Notes under the pieces: generated by a model
What the model saw: only the letters and a program-made list of their open reading frames with translations
Database searches by the model: none
What the model was told of the DNA's origin: nothing
Translations under genes and position numbers: made by a program
Shown here: positions 1 to 12,333 of the stretch, in pieces
How positions within the stretch are numbered: the first letter of the stretch is position 1
How the letters are laid out: each line of letters starts with the position of its first letter
Source: Neoarius graeffei
Taxonomy: Eukaryota; Chordata; Actinopteri; Siluriformes; Ariidae
Direction: 5' to 3'
DNA: 64,000 bases
Assembly (NCBI RefSeq): GCF_027579695.1
Contig: NC_083582.1
Coordinates: forward strand, 35,349,964-35,413,963

Positions 1-44
1 ATCAGAATCTATTAAAAAGATGGGATGCAGTGCTGCTGGTAGTT

Positions 45-536
45 ATCCATCCATCCATCCATCCATCCATCCATCCATCCATCCATCCATCCATCCATCC
101 ATCCATCCATCCATCCATCCATCCATCCATCCATCCATCCATCCATCCATCCATCCATCCATCCATCCATCCATCCATCCATCCATCCATCCATCCATCC
201 ATCCATCCATCCATCCATCCATCCATCCATCCATCCATCCATCCATCCATCCATCCATCCATCCATCCATCCATCCATCCATCCATCCATCCATCCATCC
301 ATCCATCCATCCATCCATCCATCCATCCATCCATCCATCCATCCATCCATCCATCCATCCATCCATCCATCCATCCATCCATCCATCCATCCATCCATCC
401 ATCCATCCATCCATCCATCCATCCATCCATACATACATACATACATACATACATACATACATACATACATACATACATACATACATACATACATACATAC
501 ATACATACATACATACATACATACATACATACATAC
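45..536. repeat. Compound (ATCC)n-(ATAC)n microsatellite
   Basis: About 96 uninterrupted copies of ATCC (45-430) pass without a break into about 26 copies of ATAC (431-536). The two units differ by a single C-to-A change, so the second block probably grew from one mutated unit of the first. Because the unit is four bases and stop-free, every frame stays open across the array; those translations (HPSI, MDGW and MYVC repeats) are not genes. Confidence 0.97.
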
Positions 537-1214
537 TGCTTATCCATCAGCATTGTAGTGGAAACTGTAGCCAATCCAAGATTTTGTGTGAGCTGCTAGT
601 CATTTCAATGGCATTTTCATTATAATGCTTCTAGTAAGATTTTCATTTAATATTAATGAATAACAGATGGACTACATGAAGCAGTGGATGTATAAATAAA
701 AGCATATTTCTTCTGTGAATTTCAGGCCAGTTTTTTTTTTTTTTAATATGGCTTTATCTTGGAGCTCAGTAATGGAGCAAGCTTGGGACACCAGCCTCCC
801 AGGGAAATGTTGCTATGCGGAGGATTTAATCCAAGGACTGGAACAAAACCTGATTGTATAGACCTATAGGCCAACAGTTATGTGTTTAGTCCAGGTCGTC
901 TGAACCTCACACCAATCCTCACTAACAGCAATGACCTCAAGTGTACGATAAACGAGAGAGCAAAGGAGCTAGTGTGTCTCTGTCAAGCCTTAGTTCTATA
1001 TATTATTAATGGCGGTATCAGAGAGGATTCTTTCGGGGCTTACATACTGCTCAGCTTTTGAAGCTGGTGCAGTCAGCTATGCAATCACTGATACCCACCT
1101 TCATCAGGGCTTTCAGTGCCAGGCAGTAAATTCTTCTCTCAGACTTCTGACACATTATGTTGTGCCTGAAATAGTCCAAAAAATCAAAATAGACACCATC
1201 AGAAACCCAGTAAG
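537..1214. other. Non-coding stretch, no recognised element
   Basis: AT-rich single-copy-looking DNA with a 14-base poly-T at about 731-744. The only long open frame (from 1009) runs on into the following SINE and is chance. Positions 1201-1214 are the left copy of that SINE's target-site duplication. Confidence 0.6.
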
Positions 1215-1587
1215 GCGGCACGGTGGTGTAGTGGTTAGCGCTGTCACCTCACAGCAAGAAGGTCCTGGGTTCGAGCCCTGGGGCCGGCGAGGGCCTTTCT
1301 GTGTGGAGTTTGCATGTTCTCCCAGTGTCCGCGTGGGTTTCCTCTGGGTGCTCCGGTTTCCCCCACAGTCCAAAGACATGCAGGTTAGGTTAACTGGTGA
1401 CTCTAAATTGACCGTAGGTGTGAATGTGAGTGTGAATGGTTGTCTGTGTCTATGTGTCAGCCCTGTGATGACCTGGCGACTTGTCCAGGGTGTACCCCGC
1501 CTTTCGCCCGTAGTCAGCTGGGATAGGCTCCAGCTTGCCTGCGACCCTGTAGAAGGATAAAGCGGCTAGAGATAATGAGATGAGATG
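1215..1587 (+). mobile_element. Full-length tRNA-derived SINE
   Basis: It begins with a tRNA-like head: an A-box-like TAGTGGTTAGCG and a B-box GGGTTCGAGCC at 1267-1277, the internal RNA polymerase III promoter. A unique body follows (GTTTGCATGTTCTCCC, CAAAGACATGCAGG, CCAGGGTGTACCCCGCC) and a GATAATGAGATGAGATGAG tail. It is flanked by a perfect 14-bp direct repeat, AGAAACCCAGTAAG, at 1201-1214 and 1588-1601, the signature of target-primed insertion. Six more copies or fragments of the family are in the window (16661, 28565, 43000, 49232, 55615 and the split half at 47444). The head is not a functional tRNA gene. The supplier LINE is not identified. Confidence 0.93.
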
Positions 1588-2037
1588 AGAAACCCAGTAA
1601 GTTCTACAAACTCATGCAAGTTCAAAATTTAAGTTTTGTAACTCACAAAAATGAGTTATTTCATTAAAACTCATGAGAAGGAACAAGACACCAGTGACCT
1701 TTGTTTCCATTCATGGGGTCAGTGTTGGATATTGTGGAGGGCTACAAGTACCTGAGGGTACATACTGACAATAGACTGGACTGGACTAAAAATACAGAGG
1801 CCCTATACAAGAAGGGACAAAGCCATCTCTAATTCTGAGAAGGCTGAGGTCCTTCAACATCTGCAGGATTATGCTAAAGATGTTTTATTAGTCGGTGGTG
1901 GCCAGTGCTCTCTTGTATGCTGTGGTGTCCTGGGATAGCACACTGAGAGCAGTGAATGCCAACAAGCTCAATAAACTGATCTGCAAGGCCAGTAACATTG
2001 TGGAAGTGGAGCTGGACTCTCTGGAGACAGTGTCTAA

Positions 2038-2728
2038 GGCCAAGTTTACATTAGACCGTATCTGTCTCATTTTCTTCGTGGATGCACTGTCCGTTTACAT
2101 TAAAACGCCTGGAAACGCCGGGAAATGGGAATCCGCCAGGGTCCACGTATTCAATCCAGATCGTGTCTGGTCCGGTGCTGTGTAAACATTGAGAATACAC
2201 AGATACGCGGATATGCTGTGCTGAGCTCTAGCTGGCGTCGTCATTGGACAACGTCACTGTGACATCCACCTTCCTGATTCGCTGGCGTTGGTCAAGTGAC
2301 GCGACTGCTGAAAAACGGCGCGGACTTCCGCCTTGTATCACCTTTCATTAAAGGGTATAAAAGTATGAAAATTCTGCAAATACTGATGCAAATACTGCCC
2401 ATTGTGTAGTTATGATTGTCTTTAGGCTTGCCATCCTTCCACTTGGAAGTGGTAAGTGACGCGCATGCCCGATATACACTAGGATCACACACACAGCGGC
2501 TCAGTCCCGAATCACTGCTCGTGCACTTCACTCACGCGCTCTGTGAGCTGCGCAGGGCCGGAGTGCGCACCCTCCAGAGGGCACTCGCTGTTCAGGGCGG
2601 AGTGATTTGGAGCGCAGGATGCCTGCGGAGCCGAGCGTATCCGTGTATTGGCGTTGCTGTGTGCACGCTAATCGTTTTAAAAACGTTAATCTGATGATCC
2701 GCTGATACGGTCTAATGTAAACCCCACC
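2038..2728 (+). mobile_element. PIF/Harbinger-type MITE, copy 1
   Basis: A 691-bp non-autonomous element inserted in the LINE RT frame with a 3-bp duplication, TAA (2035-2037 and 2729-2731). Its ends are inverted repeats around TTTACATTAGACCGTATC and GATACGGTCTAATGTAAA. TAA/TTA duplications and a GG-starting terminus fit PIF/Harbinger. Copies in the opposite orientation lie at 19971-20671 and 58792-59472. No transposase is present; the body is GC-richer than its surroundings. Confidence 0.88.
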
Positions 2729-3273
2729 TAAGAGGAGGATGCTGGCTAAACTGCGTATTGTCCTGGACAATGTCTCCCACCCACTCCATAATGTGCTGGC
2801 CAATCAAAGGCGTACTTTCAGTGAAAGACTCATTCACCCCAAATACACCACAGAGTGCCAAAGGAGGTCATCCCTGCCCATGGCCATCAAACTTTTTAAC
2901 CTCTCCCTCAGAGGCTCAGATAATGAGTAGACAATGGACTATTCAATACTGCACCTAATTCCATTTTACTCCATCCATCCACACTTTGCCTAGCTAGGTT
3001 CAGTAATTACATAATACAGTATAACTATTCAATACCTCACTCAATGTCCAATAATAGTGTAATAACTTCTATATAACGGAGCCATCATTTATTACTTGTG
3101 TAATAATTGTAACAATGACTGTGCAATAACTTTCTTTAGTCCATAGACATAGCTATTTTTCCTTCCACACAGCTATTTATGGTTATATATGATTCATGTT
3201 TTACATATTTTATATATATTATTATACTTTTTTACATATTTTAGATATTTCATACATTTTACATATCTGTTTA

Positions 3274-4878
3274 CAACCCCGATTCTAAAAAAGTTGGGAC
3301 AAAGTACAAATTGTAAATAAAAACAGAATGCAATGATGTGGAAGTTTCAAAATTCCATATTTTATTCAGAATAGAACATAGATGACATATCAAATGTTTA
3401 AACTGAGAAAATGTATCATTTAAAGAGAAAAATTAGGTGATTTTAAATTTCATGACAACAACACATCTCAAAAAAGTTGGGACAAAGCCATGTTTACCAC
3501 TGTGAGACATCCTCTTTTCTCTTTACAACAGTCTGTAAATGTCTGGGGACTGAGGAGACAAGTTGCTCAAGTTTAGGGATAGGAATGTTAACCCATTCTT
3601 GTCTAATGTAGGATTCTAGTTGCTCAACTGTCTTAGGTCTTTTTTGTCATATCTTCCATTTTATGATGCGCCAAATGTTTTCTATGGGTGAAAGATCTGG
3701 ACTACAGGCTGGCCAGTTCAGTACCTGGACCCTTCTTCTACGCAGCCATGATGCTGTAATTGATGCAGTATGTGGTTTGGCATTGTCATGTTGGAAAATG
3801 CAAGGTCTTCCCTGAAAGAGACGTCGTCTGGATGGGAGCATATGTTGCTCTAGAACCTGGATATACCTTTCAGCATTGATGGTGTCTTTCCAGATGTGTA
3901 AGCTGCCCATGCCACACGCACTAATGCAACCCCATACCATCAGAGATGCAGGCTTCTGAACTGAGCGCTGATAACAACTTGGGTCGTCCTTCTCCTCTTT
4001 AGTCTGAATGACACGGCGTCCCTGATTTCCATAAAGAACTTCAAATTTTGATTCGTCTGACCACAGAACAGTTTTCCACTTTGCCACAGTCCATTTTAAA
4101 TGAGCCTTGGCCCAGAGAAGACGTCTGCGCTTCTGGATCGTTTTTAGATACGGCTTCTTCTTTGAACTATAGAGTTTTAGCTGGCAACGGTAGATGGCAC
4201 GGTGAATTGTGTTCACAGATAATGTTCTCTGGAAATATTCCTGAGCCCATTTTGTGATTTCCAATACAGAAGCATGCCTGTATGTGATGCAGTGCCGTCT
4301 AAGGGCCTGAAGATCACGGGCACCCAGTATGGTTTTCCGGCCTTGACCCTTACACACAGAGATTCTTCCAGATTCTCTGAATATTTTGATGATATTATGC
4401 ACTGTAGATGATGATATGTTCAAACTCTTTGCAATTTTACACTGTCAAACTCCTTTCTGATATTGCTCCACTATTTGTCAGCGCAGAATTAGGGGGATTG
4501 GTGATCCTCTTCCCATCTTTACTTCTGAGAGCCGCTGCCACTCCAAGATGCTCTTTTTATACCCAGACATGTTAATGACCTATTGCCAATTGACCTAATG
4601 AGTTGCAATTTGGTCCTCCAGCTGTTCCTTTTTTGTACCTTTCACTTTTCCAGCCTCTTATTGCCCCTGTCCCAACTTTTTTGAGATGTGTTGCTGTCAT
4701 GAAATTTCAAATGAGCCAATATTTGGCATAAAATTTCAAAATGTCTCACTTTCGACATTTGATATGTTGTCTATGTTCTATTGTGAATACAATATCAGTT
4801 TTTGAGATTTGTAAATTATTGCATTCCGTTTTTATTTACAATTTGTACTTTGTCCCAACTTTTTTGGAATCGGGGTTG
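3274..4878 (-). mobile_element. Tc1-like transposon 1 (complete ends)
   Basis: A 1,605-bp element bounded by TA at 3272-3273 and 4879-4880. The ends are long inverted repeats starting CAACCCCGATTC. Each carries two direct repeats of AAAAAAGTTGGGACAAAG: left at 3287 and 3470, right at about 4669 and 4850. This is the IR/DR arrangement known from Sleeping Beauty-type Tc1 elements. It lies in the 3' UTR of the LINE around it. A second copy of the family is at 35733. Confidence 0.95.
3494..4516 (-). pseudogene. Tc1 transposase, inactivated by three stops
   Basis: Cut-and-paste DDE transposase of the Tc1/mariner superfamily. From ATG at 4514-4516 to TAA at 3494-3496 the frame is one piece of 340 codons, the usual Tc1 length, with three in-frame TGA codons: 4478-4480, 4445-4447 and 3647-3649. 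The N-terminal helix-turn-helix region includes [17 protein letters not shown]. The catalytic residues are present: D in [12 protein letters not shown] in [10 protein letters not shown], and E in SPIENIW, with 34 residues between the second D and E (DD34E). At least two of the stops sit where arginine is expected, so CGA-to-TGA decay explains them. Copy 4 shares the first stop, which therefore predates both insertions or marks the subfamily. Confidence 0.92.
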
Positions 4879-4968
4879 TAATTTTGTTAATTCTTTTCTT
4901 TACACAAGTGTGAGTAACTGCAGATGTACTCAATTCCCCTCAGGATTATTAAAGTCTTTCTGATTCTG

Positions 4969-5239
4969 AAAACTCAATTTCAGGAAAACATGAAAAAATG
5001 TTTTGATTTTGGTGTGAAGGAACTCAACATCTTAAAAAAAATCAAGATATGAGGAAAACTATGATGAAATGCTGAAACACTATAACTGTTCAGTGCATGT
5101 AAAAAAAACCCACTGAAAATGCTATTATACAAAGTCAGTTCTGGGAAATGGCAAATAACCTTATCATTGTTAAATGGTTAACTATGGAAAAATCTTGGGT
5201 TTTTATTTTAGAAAGAGATCCCTATACATTTTTAATCAT
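4969..5239. other. AT-rich non-coding stretch
   Basis: No open frame, repeat family or structure recognised between the LINE tail and the next LINE fragment. Confidence 0.5.
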
Positions 5240-6190
5240 GGGAGAAATGTTACTGATTTGAATTATGTTTGTCCTTCAGGGCTGAAGATGACCATGACTT
5301 CAATGTGGTAGGTGGTGGTTGTGGGTCCGGAGGTGACTGATGAGGCCAATCTGGGCTTTGAAGGTACACCCACATATCAGGTACGCGTGGGTAGGTGCTG
5401 TAGTGGGGGTGGTGATAGTTCAAGCTTCCCATGCAGTTCAATTCTTCTGGGCCTCTGTGATGCATTTCATCTATGCTGCATGTGTGCCACTGGTGAGCTT
5501 TGCTTGCCATGCTAGACAATCCTGAGCAAGTGACTCCCAGGAGTTGAAATCACTTCTAGGGTTTTGAGGGGCATTTTGAGATTGTCCTTGAAGCATTTCT
5601 TCTGCCCCCCAGATGAGCACTTGCCTTGGCACAGCTCTCCATAGAACAACTGTTTGGGCAGTCGACTGTCTGGCATTCTGACAACATGGCCGGTCCATCT
5701 GACTTGGGCTTTCTGCAGAAGAGTGTTAATGCTGGAACGTCCAGCCCATTTTAGGACCTCCATGTCCAGGATTTTGTCCTGCCACTTGATATGCAAGAGT
5801 TTGCAGGTCAAGTGGAAGTGATTGCACTGCTTAGTGTGTCTGCTATAGACAGTCCAGGCCTCACAGGCATAAAGTAGGGTGGTAAGCATGACAGCATAGT
5901 AGACCTTCAGCTTAGTGGTAAGGCTGAGCCCTCGCCATTCCCAGACATTCTCATGAAGTCTCCTGAAAGTGGCGCTAGCTTTTGCAATCCTGTTGTTCAC
6001 CTTGAGATCTCTGTTCACTGCTCAGGAAAGGGTGCTGCCCAGGTAAATGCCTTACTTGTCAACTACCTTAATGTTCTGCCCATTCACTGTAATATGTGGT
6101 TCTTGGTAGGGCCTTCCAGGTGCTGGCTGGTATATTACCTCAGTCTTTTGGGTGCTGATGGTGAGACCAAAGTTGTTGCAGGCTTGTGAA
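5240..6190 (-). pseudogene. LINE reverse-transcriptase C-terminal fragment
   Basis: Read on the minus strand, 6190-6019 gives CNNFGLTISTQKTEVIYQPA, the end of an RT palm. The frame 6018-5512 continues with AKASATFRRLHENVWEWRG, LTTLLYACEAWTVYSRHT, LLHIKWQDKILDMEVLKWAG and RWTGHVVRMPDSRLPKQL, the thumb and connection region of a fish non-LTR element. Beyond a frameshift near 5470, the CGCTFKAQIGLISHLRTH motif (near 5380-5330) is a C-terminal zinc-finger-like CCHH often found at the end of this family. The catalytic RT core and endonuclease are missing. Clade not assigned. Confidence 0.8.
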
Positions 6191-6643
6191 AAACAGTTCA
6201 TTTTATGATTGTATATTTAATTTAAAGGGAATCAATTAAAGAGAATCAAAAACCTCTTGAAAAATCAAAAACTCAAGGCCTGTTGGTCAGATACAGCCTG
6301 CTGCCTCTTTTTATTCAGTCTGTTCAAACTTGTGAAAAATAATATTGAAATGACCCACAGCACCAACTTCTGAACATCTTCACAGAAGACCAGCAATATT
6401 TTGAATTCACACTAGACCCATGGCGTAGCATGGCAGCTGTACAGCACATGTGGGCTTGCACCTCACAGGGCTGAAACATGGTTAAAATCGATACCTAGTT
6501 GTTGGACAGAAAGACCAGCATCTAAAACAATCCAGAAACACATAAGCTGTTGTACTTTAGTATGATTCAGTGATCAACTCCAAATCCCAAATTGTATCAG
6601 CCAGAGTTAAATTCAATAAACATGCTGAGAGAAGAAGTCAACG
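6191..6643. other. Non-coding stretch
   Basis: AT-rich sequence with no recognised element. It ends at the first base of a Gypsy LTR (TGTCAGGG). Confidence 0.5.
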
Positions 6644-7156
<513 letters not shown>

Positions 7157-8015
7157 AAGTTTTAAAACTCCTGCCAATTTGCTTATTCCATCTGAATGTC
7201 TGCAGTTTGGTAGCTAAAATGGAAATGACTCACATTTGGGCACATTCAACTGATGCAGATGTCATTGTACTATCTGAAACTTTGACTCAGCAAAACTGTT
7301 TCAGATAAGGACATTTATATCGATGGATATAATATTTTCAGGACTGACAGACCCAAAAGGGATGGGGGTGTAGCAATTTTTATAAAAAAAGAAAAGTTTC
7401 ATGTGAATATTTTACTGTCTACATCAGTGGTTAAGCAGTTTGAACTGTTGCTGTAGCTATTGACCTTGAGGTCTCTAAAACCCTCCATATACAGTAACTG
7501 TCATTGGTTGTTACAGGATGCCTTCAGCTGATAGTGGCATGCTACTCTCATTAATGCAGCTCCTGACAGATTTAAAATACAATGAAATAGTTGTTTTGGG
7601 TGATCTAAATTGGAACTGGTTGCAACCAATATCTGATGACCTCAAAGCTTACTGTAACTCTCTAAATCTTTTTCAGACTGTTAATTGTCCCACAAGACCA
7701 AACCCAAAATGTCCAGAAAAATCAACTCTAATTGGTCTAGTCCTGACAAATTTTCCTCATAAATACTCATCTACCTCCATATTTGCAAATGACATTAGTG
7801 ACCACTGTGCTGTTGCTACAGTTCGGTATACAAAAATACCCAAACCACATATAATTATGAAATGTGACATGAAACATTTCACAGAGCAAGGGTTTTTTCA
7901 TGATCTGTTTGATTTTGCCTGGGATAGAATTAATCTTATTGTGGATGTTGAAAATGCATGGAAGTTCTTTTATGATGGTTTTACTGAAATAGTAAATAAG
8001 CATGCCCCCTCATAG
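7157..8015 (+). pseudogene. L2 endonuclease domain, degraded
   Basis: AP-like endonuclease that nicks the target for reverse transcription. Fragments LNVCSLVAKMEMTHIWAHS and DADVIVLSETLT (7180-7300) carry the catalytic glutamate of the SETLT motif. After frame breaks near 7310-7520 the domain continues as VVLGDLNWNWL, STLIGLVLTN and ISDHCAVATVRY (7518-8015), where GDLNWNW and SDH are the typical catalytic blocks. At least two frame changes are needed to join them, so it is dead. Confidence 0.8.
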
Positions 8016-8376
8016 GATTTAGAGTCAAGGGATGGAGCAATGTATGGTTCACTCCTGATTTGTCTAAATTGCTTCACGAGTGCAACCTGGTCTGGGCAAG
8101 AGCCAGAAAAACTAATAATAATACAGACTGGATGCTTTTCAGGCAATTGCGTAACGTATGCACAGTTGCTATTAGGAAAGCAAAAGCAGATCATTTCCTT
8201 ACTCAATCTTCAAACAAGCTAAATAATCCATTAAAATTTTGGAAGACAATTAATTCCATAGCTGATAATAACAAAGGCTTTGAGCTACCTCCCTGCATTA
8301 TGAAGGATTCATAAAAATATATGATAAGGCAGAAATTCTTGGCTGTTTTAATGAACATTTTATAACTTCTGGTTCC

Positions 8377-9640
8377 TTGTTTGATTCGCTTAACTGTACT
8401 CATGAAAATCCTCTCAATGTTTGGTGTGATGCTCAAGCTGCATCCAATCAATCTTTTAGTTTTACTCCACTTACAGTTTCTGAGGTGCACAAAGCCCTCA
8501 AGCTTTTGGACACTACAAAATCAGCAGGACCTAATAAACTGGACCCTTACTTTTTAAAATTATCAGCAGATTTTATTGCCCCACCTCTGACACATCTCTT
8601 CAACCTCATGTTGACCACAAATGAAATCCCTCCCATACGGAAATCTGCTTTTATTCTTCCTTTGTTTAAAGGAGGAGATTCAACAGTTCTAAATAATTAC
8701 AGGTTAATCTCCAAATTATCTGTCCTGGCAAAAGTTCTGGAATCACTTGTCAGTACTCAGTTGCAGAAGTTCCATTCCAGCAATAATATTTTATCTAACT
8801 TTCAGTCAGGGTTCAGGAAAAAACATAGTACAACTACAGCTGCTTTAAAAGTGGTAAATGATTTTATTGATTTGATAGATAATAAACAATACTGTGCAGC
8901 ACTCTTCATTGATCTGTCCAAAGCATTTTATACTGTAGATCATACACTGCTGGAACAGAGACTCATCAACATTGGTCTGTCTGAATAAACTGCTGGTTGG
9001 TTCCATAACTATCTCTCTGATCAGACTCAGTGCGTACAGGCAGAAGGTTTCACATCCAATTTGCTCATGGGAACTAAAGGCATGCCACATGGGGTTGATC
9101 CTGGGACCAGGCCTATTCATTCTCTATATCATTAATATTAATCAAAATGTTTCCAATGCAAATTTTCACTTTTATGCAGATGACACAGTACTATATAGTT
9201 TTCCATCCACACCATCCCAGGCTCTTGTTGAACCACAGCTAGCTTTCAACACTGTTCAAAATAACCTTTTTGATTAAAACTTGTCTTAAATGCAGATAAA
9301 ACTAAACTCATTTTGTTTTCACATGCAAAATCAGCACCTCAAAACCTACCAAAAATCATCACTTTACAGGGTTCTCAGATCGAATCTGTATCCCAATACA
9401 AATATCTTGGTATTTTGACTGATGACTCTCTGTCCTTTGCATATTATATTCAACAGTTGGTAAAAAGACTAAAATTAAAATTAGGGTTTTATTTCAGAAT
9501 CAAGTCTTGCCTTTCTTTTGAGGCCAGAAAGAGGCTTGTTACTGCCACTTTTATGTCTGTGTTGGATTTTGGTGATGTGATCTATATGCATGCATCTTCT
9601 CAGAGTTTACATGCTCTTGATACAGTTTACCATTGATCAC
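8377..9640 (+). pseudogene. L2 reverse transcriptase, degraded
   Basis: SAGPNKLDPYFLKL and SAFILPLFKGGD are the N-terminal RT blocks. FIDLSKAFYTVDH (about 8905) holds the motif A aspartate, and FYADDTVLY (about 9172) the motif C YADD pair. A TAA at about 8986-8988 and a frame change separate A from C, and another at about 9277 precedes the thumb (VSQYKYLGILTDDSLSF, 9313-9636). The frame ends at 9634-9636 in VYH followed by TGA. The fragment 9664-9909 (DWHVLVYKYILGLLPLY) is the C-terminal tail. The catalytic residues are present but the reading frame is broken several times. Confidence 0.85.
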
Positions 9641-10235
9641 TAATTGATCACATTGTTTGTTGTATGCTTGTGTTGGTTGGTCTGCTTTGTCCACACGTAA
9701 ACTTAGATTGGCATGTTCTTGTTTATAAGTATATTTTAGGTCTGCTTCCATTGTATCTTCAAGTGTACATTTGTCAAAGAGTGGGCAGTTATAGTCTTCG
9801 TTTGCAGGATCTGTTTTTACTTTCTGTTCCAAAGGTCTGTATTGAATTGGGGAAAAAAAAGGCATTTAAGTTTTTTTGCGCCCTCTGCTTGGAACCAGTT
9901 ACAAATTAACCTGAAACTTAAGGAATTGGTCCCATTACATGTATTTAAACTGATTTTAAATGATTTGTAGACAGAAACATCCAGCTGTAGATGTTTTGTC
10001 TGATTTTCTGGAATACTATTTTTAATGAACTTTTGTTTATTACTTTTAAATTATATTTTTATTGTGTAATTTATTCTGTAAATGTTTTATTGTTGTGTGT
10101 ATGGATGTTTGTGTTGGCTTTATGTATTATTAACTGTGTTGCTGCCTGTCTTGACCAGGACACGCTTGTAAAAGAGATTTTTAATCTCAATGAGTCTTTC
10201 CTTATTAAATAAAGGTAATAAAAATAAAAATAGTG

Positions 10236-10690
10236 AAAGATGTGATTAAATAGCAATTTGGCTGTCTGGAAGTCTGTGGGTAATCCAGGTAGTGGGATGA
10301 GTCTGAGTGCCTTGGAAAATCTGTCAATGATTACCAGAATGATTGTGTTGCCTTGAGATGGTGGTCGGTCTGTAAGGAAGTCAATGGCAACATGTGACCA
10401 GGGTCTCTGGGGTACTGGGAGGGAACATAGTTTTCTGGCAGATGGAGTGCAGGGTACCTTGGCTTGGGTGTAGGCATAACATGAGGAGATGAAATGGTTG
10501 ATGTTAGAGATCATATTTTCCCACCAGTATTTGTTATGAGCTGGTATGTGCAGTGGCTGCTGGAATGCCCAGTGGCTGGAGAAGCATGAACCCAGGTGAT
10601 GAGTTTGCCTCTGACCTTAGATGAGATATGCAGGAGCCTGGGAGGACAGTTCTCAGGAGGATCAGATGGCTGTGACTGTCTGCTTCCTTG
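10236..10690 (-). pseudogene. Gypsy 1 integrase, truncated
   Basis: The minus strand reads the end of the H2C2 zinc-binding region in mixed frames ([34 protein letters not shown]), then the start of the catalytic core, [16 protein letters not shown] and [17 protein letters not shown], with the first catalytic aspartate (AIDF). It stops at 10236, where the L2 tail begins, so the second Asp, the Glu and the C-terminal domain are lost. In the intact family this enzyme inserts the cDNA. Confidence 0.85.
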
Positions 10691-10698
10691 TTAATGTC

Positions 10699-12290
10699 CT
10701 ATGCAATGGCTTGCACAAAACATTCGGGTGGTAAGATGAGAGTTGGTTCAGAGGTGTGGAGTGATGAATTATAGACTCTGGAGAGGGCATCAGCTTTGGT
10801 GTTTCTGGAGTCAAGATGATAAGATATCGTGAACTGGAAGCGGATGAAGAACAGGGCCCATCTGGCTTGCTGTGGGTTCAGGCGTTTCACTGTCTTTAAG
10901 TATTCCAAATTCTTATGGTCAGTCAGAATAATGAATGGGTGTATGGCACCCTTCAGTCAGTGCCTCCATTCCTCTAAGGCCAATATGATAGCCAAGAGTT
11001 CTTGGTTGCCAATGTCGTAGTTCCTCTCTGTGGGTGTGAGCTTCTTGGAAAAGAAAGAGACAGGATGAAGCTTGGGTTTCTCCCCAAACCACTGAGAGAG
11101 AACCCCTCCTACTTACGTTTTGGACATGTCGACCTCTACAATAAAGGGCTTGGTAGGCTCTGGGTGCTGTAGAATGGGAGCAGTCATGAACACATCTTTG
11201 AGCTGGTTAAATGCCTCTTTGGCTGCAGGGTTCCAGTGGAGGCGATGTGGTCCATTTTTTTCAGAAATGAAGCAAGAGGGGCAGTGATAGTGCTGAAACC
11301 CTGGATGAAGCACTGGTAGAAGTTTGCAAACCCCAGGAAACACTGCAACTCCTTTACTGACTTGAGAGTGGGCCATGACATGACTGTCAAAACCTTGGCC
11401 TGGTCCATGCTAACCCCCTCAGAGCTGATGATGTACCCTAGGGATGAGATCTGATTGACATGGAACTCACACTTCTCTGCTTTGACATATAGATGATTTT
11501 GGAGCAGGTGGGAGAGTACTGACCTGATGTGCTCATGATGAATGTGCTCATCTGGGGAGTAGATCAGAATGTTGTCCTTGTAGGCTATTACAAATTTCCC
11601 CAGCATGTCCCTTAGGACATCATTGATTAGGCACTGGAAGATGCTTGGTGTGCAAGAAAGCCCGTAAGGCATGACAAAATATTCAAAATGACCAGCAGTG
11701 GTGCTGAAAGCCATCTTTCACTCGCCACCCTCTCAAATCCGGACCAGGTTGTAAGCACTACAGAGGTCTGGTTTGGAGAAGATTTAAGCTGAATGTAGCT
11801 GTTCCAAGGTTGAAGGCACCAGTGGGTGCAAATAAGGGTATTGATCTGTGATCTGGTTGAGTCTCCGATAATCGATGGATGGCCAGAGACCTCCCTTCTT
11901 TTCCATAAAGAAGAAGCCCGCAGAAGCTGGTGAGGTAGATGGTCTAGTGTAACCTTGTTTCAAAGCTTCTTGTACATACTTCTTCATTGTGGCCTGCTCG
12001 GTGAGGGACAAATGGTAAATACGCTTACAAGGAGGAGTAGTGCCTGGGAGGAGGTCAATAACACAGTCATAGAGATGATAGGGAGGCAACCCACAAGACT
12101 TACCTTTCTTTACTGAACACTTCCTTGAGGTCAAAATAACAGGGAGGAACGTTATCCAGAGAATCAGGCTGAGGACTCTCTACAGAGGTGGACGAATTTG
12201 CTAGCTGAGGACGTTGCAGACAATTTTGAAAACAGACTGGTGACCACTGCAGAATGTCCTTTTGTTGCCAGGAGATTAGAGGGTCATGAA
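10699..12290 (-). pseudogene. Gypsy 1 reverse transcriptase-RNase H, degraded
   Basis: Minus-strand fragments in domain order: the region upstream of RT (ILGYPWL, near 12290), RT N-terminus [17 protein letters not shown] and [20 protein letters not shown] (12134-11784), then AFSTTAGHFEYFVMPYGLS and VIAYKDNILIYSPDE (11714 down). The catalytic YIDD box is YKDN here, so the second metal-binding Asp is Asn. RNase H follows: [10 protein letters not shown], a TAA stop near 11113, then [20 protein letters not shown] and [18 protein letters not shown] (10908-10699). Several frame breaks and the YKDN box make it clearly inactive. Confidence 0.87.
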
Positions 12291-12333
12291 AATAAAGCCA
12301 TGGGTATCCCAGAATGATATTGCTATGAGCAGT

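Larger units (their letters stand above)
1716..4968 (+). mobile_element. LINE 3' end (Rex1/CR1-like), split by two transposons
   Basis: Segments 1716-2037, 2729-3273 and 4879-4968 together read as the C-terminal end of a LINE reverse transcriptase plus 3' UTR. The first gives GYKYLRVHTDN, LDWTKNTEALYKKGQS and FLRRLRSFNICRIML; after the first insertion the frame resumes with MLAKLRIVLDNVSHPLHN, SERLIHPKYTTECQ and AIKLFNLSLRGS up to a TAG. The 3' UTR ends in TTATTAAAGTCTTTCTGATTCTGA. It is 5'-truncated inside the RT, as LINE copies often are. Clade assignment is from remembered teleost RT sequences. Confidence 0.8.
7157..10235 (+). mobile_element. L2-clade LINE inserted in Gypsy 1
   Basis: A plus-strand non-LTR retrotransposon with AP-endonuclease and RT domains and an A-rich 3' end (AATAAAGGTAATAAAAATAAAAATAG). 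Before it, CTTGTAAAAGAGATTTTTAATCTCAATG matches the 3' UTR style of fish L2 elements as I remember them. It is 5'-truncated within the endonuclease and is flanked by the Gypsy 3' LTR on the left and Gypsy integrase on the right. Insertion-site duplications are not clear, and the missing integrase half implies a deletion here. Confidence 0.82.

Noticed and set aside
2..625. Five overlapping frames of 160-200 codons on both strands
   Set aside because: They are translations of a tetranucleotide microsatellite (HPSI, MDGW and MYVC repeats); such arrays have no stops in most frames.
1215..1290. tRNA gene candidates at SINE heads (also 16661, 28680, 47560, 49545, 58033)
   Set aside because: A- and B-box are present but the cloverleaf is not, and each is followed by the same SINE body with target duplications.
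1009..1560. A 183-codon plus-strand frame
   Set aside because: Two thirds of it is SINE sequence in an arbitrary frame; there is no domain and the same SINE frame recurs elsewhere.
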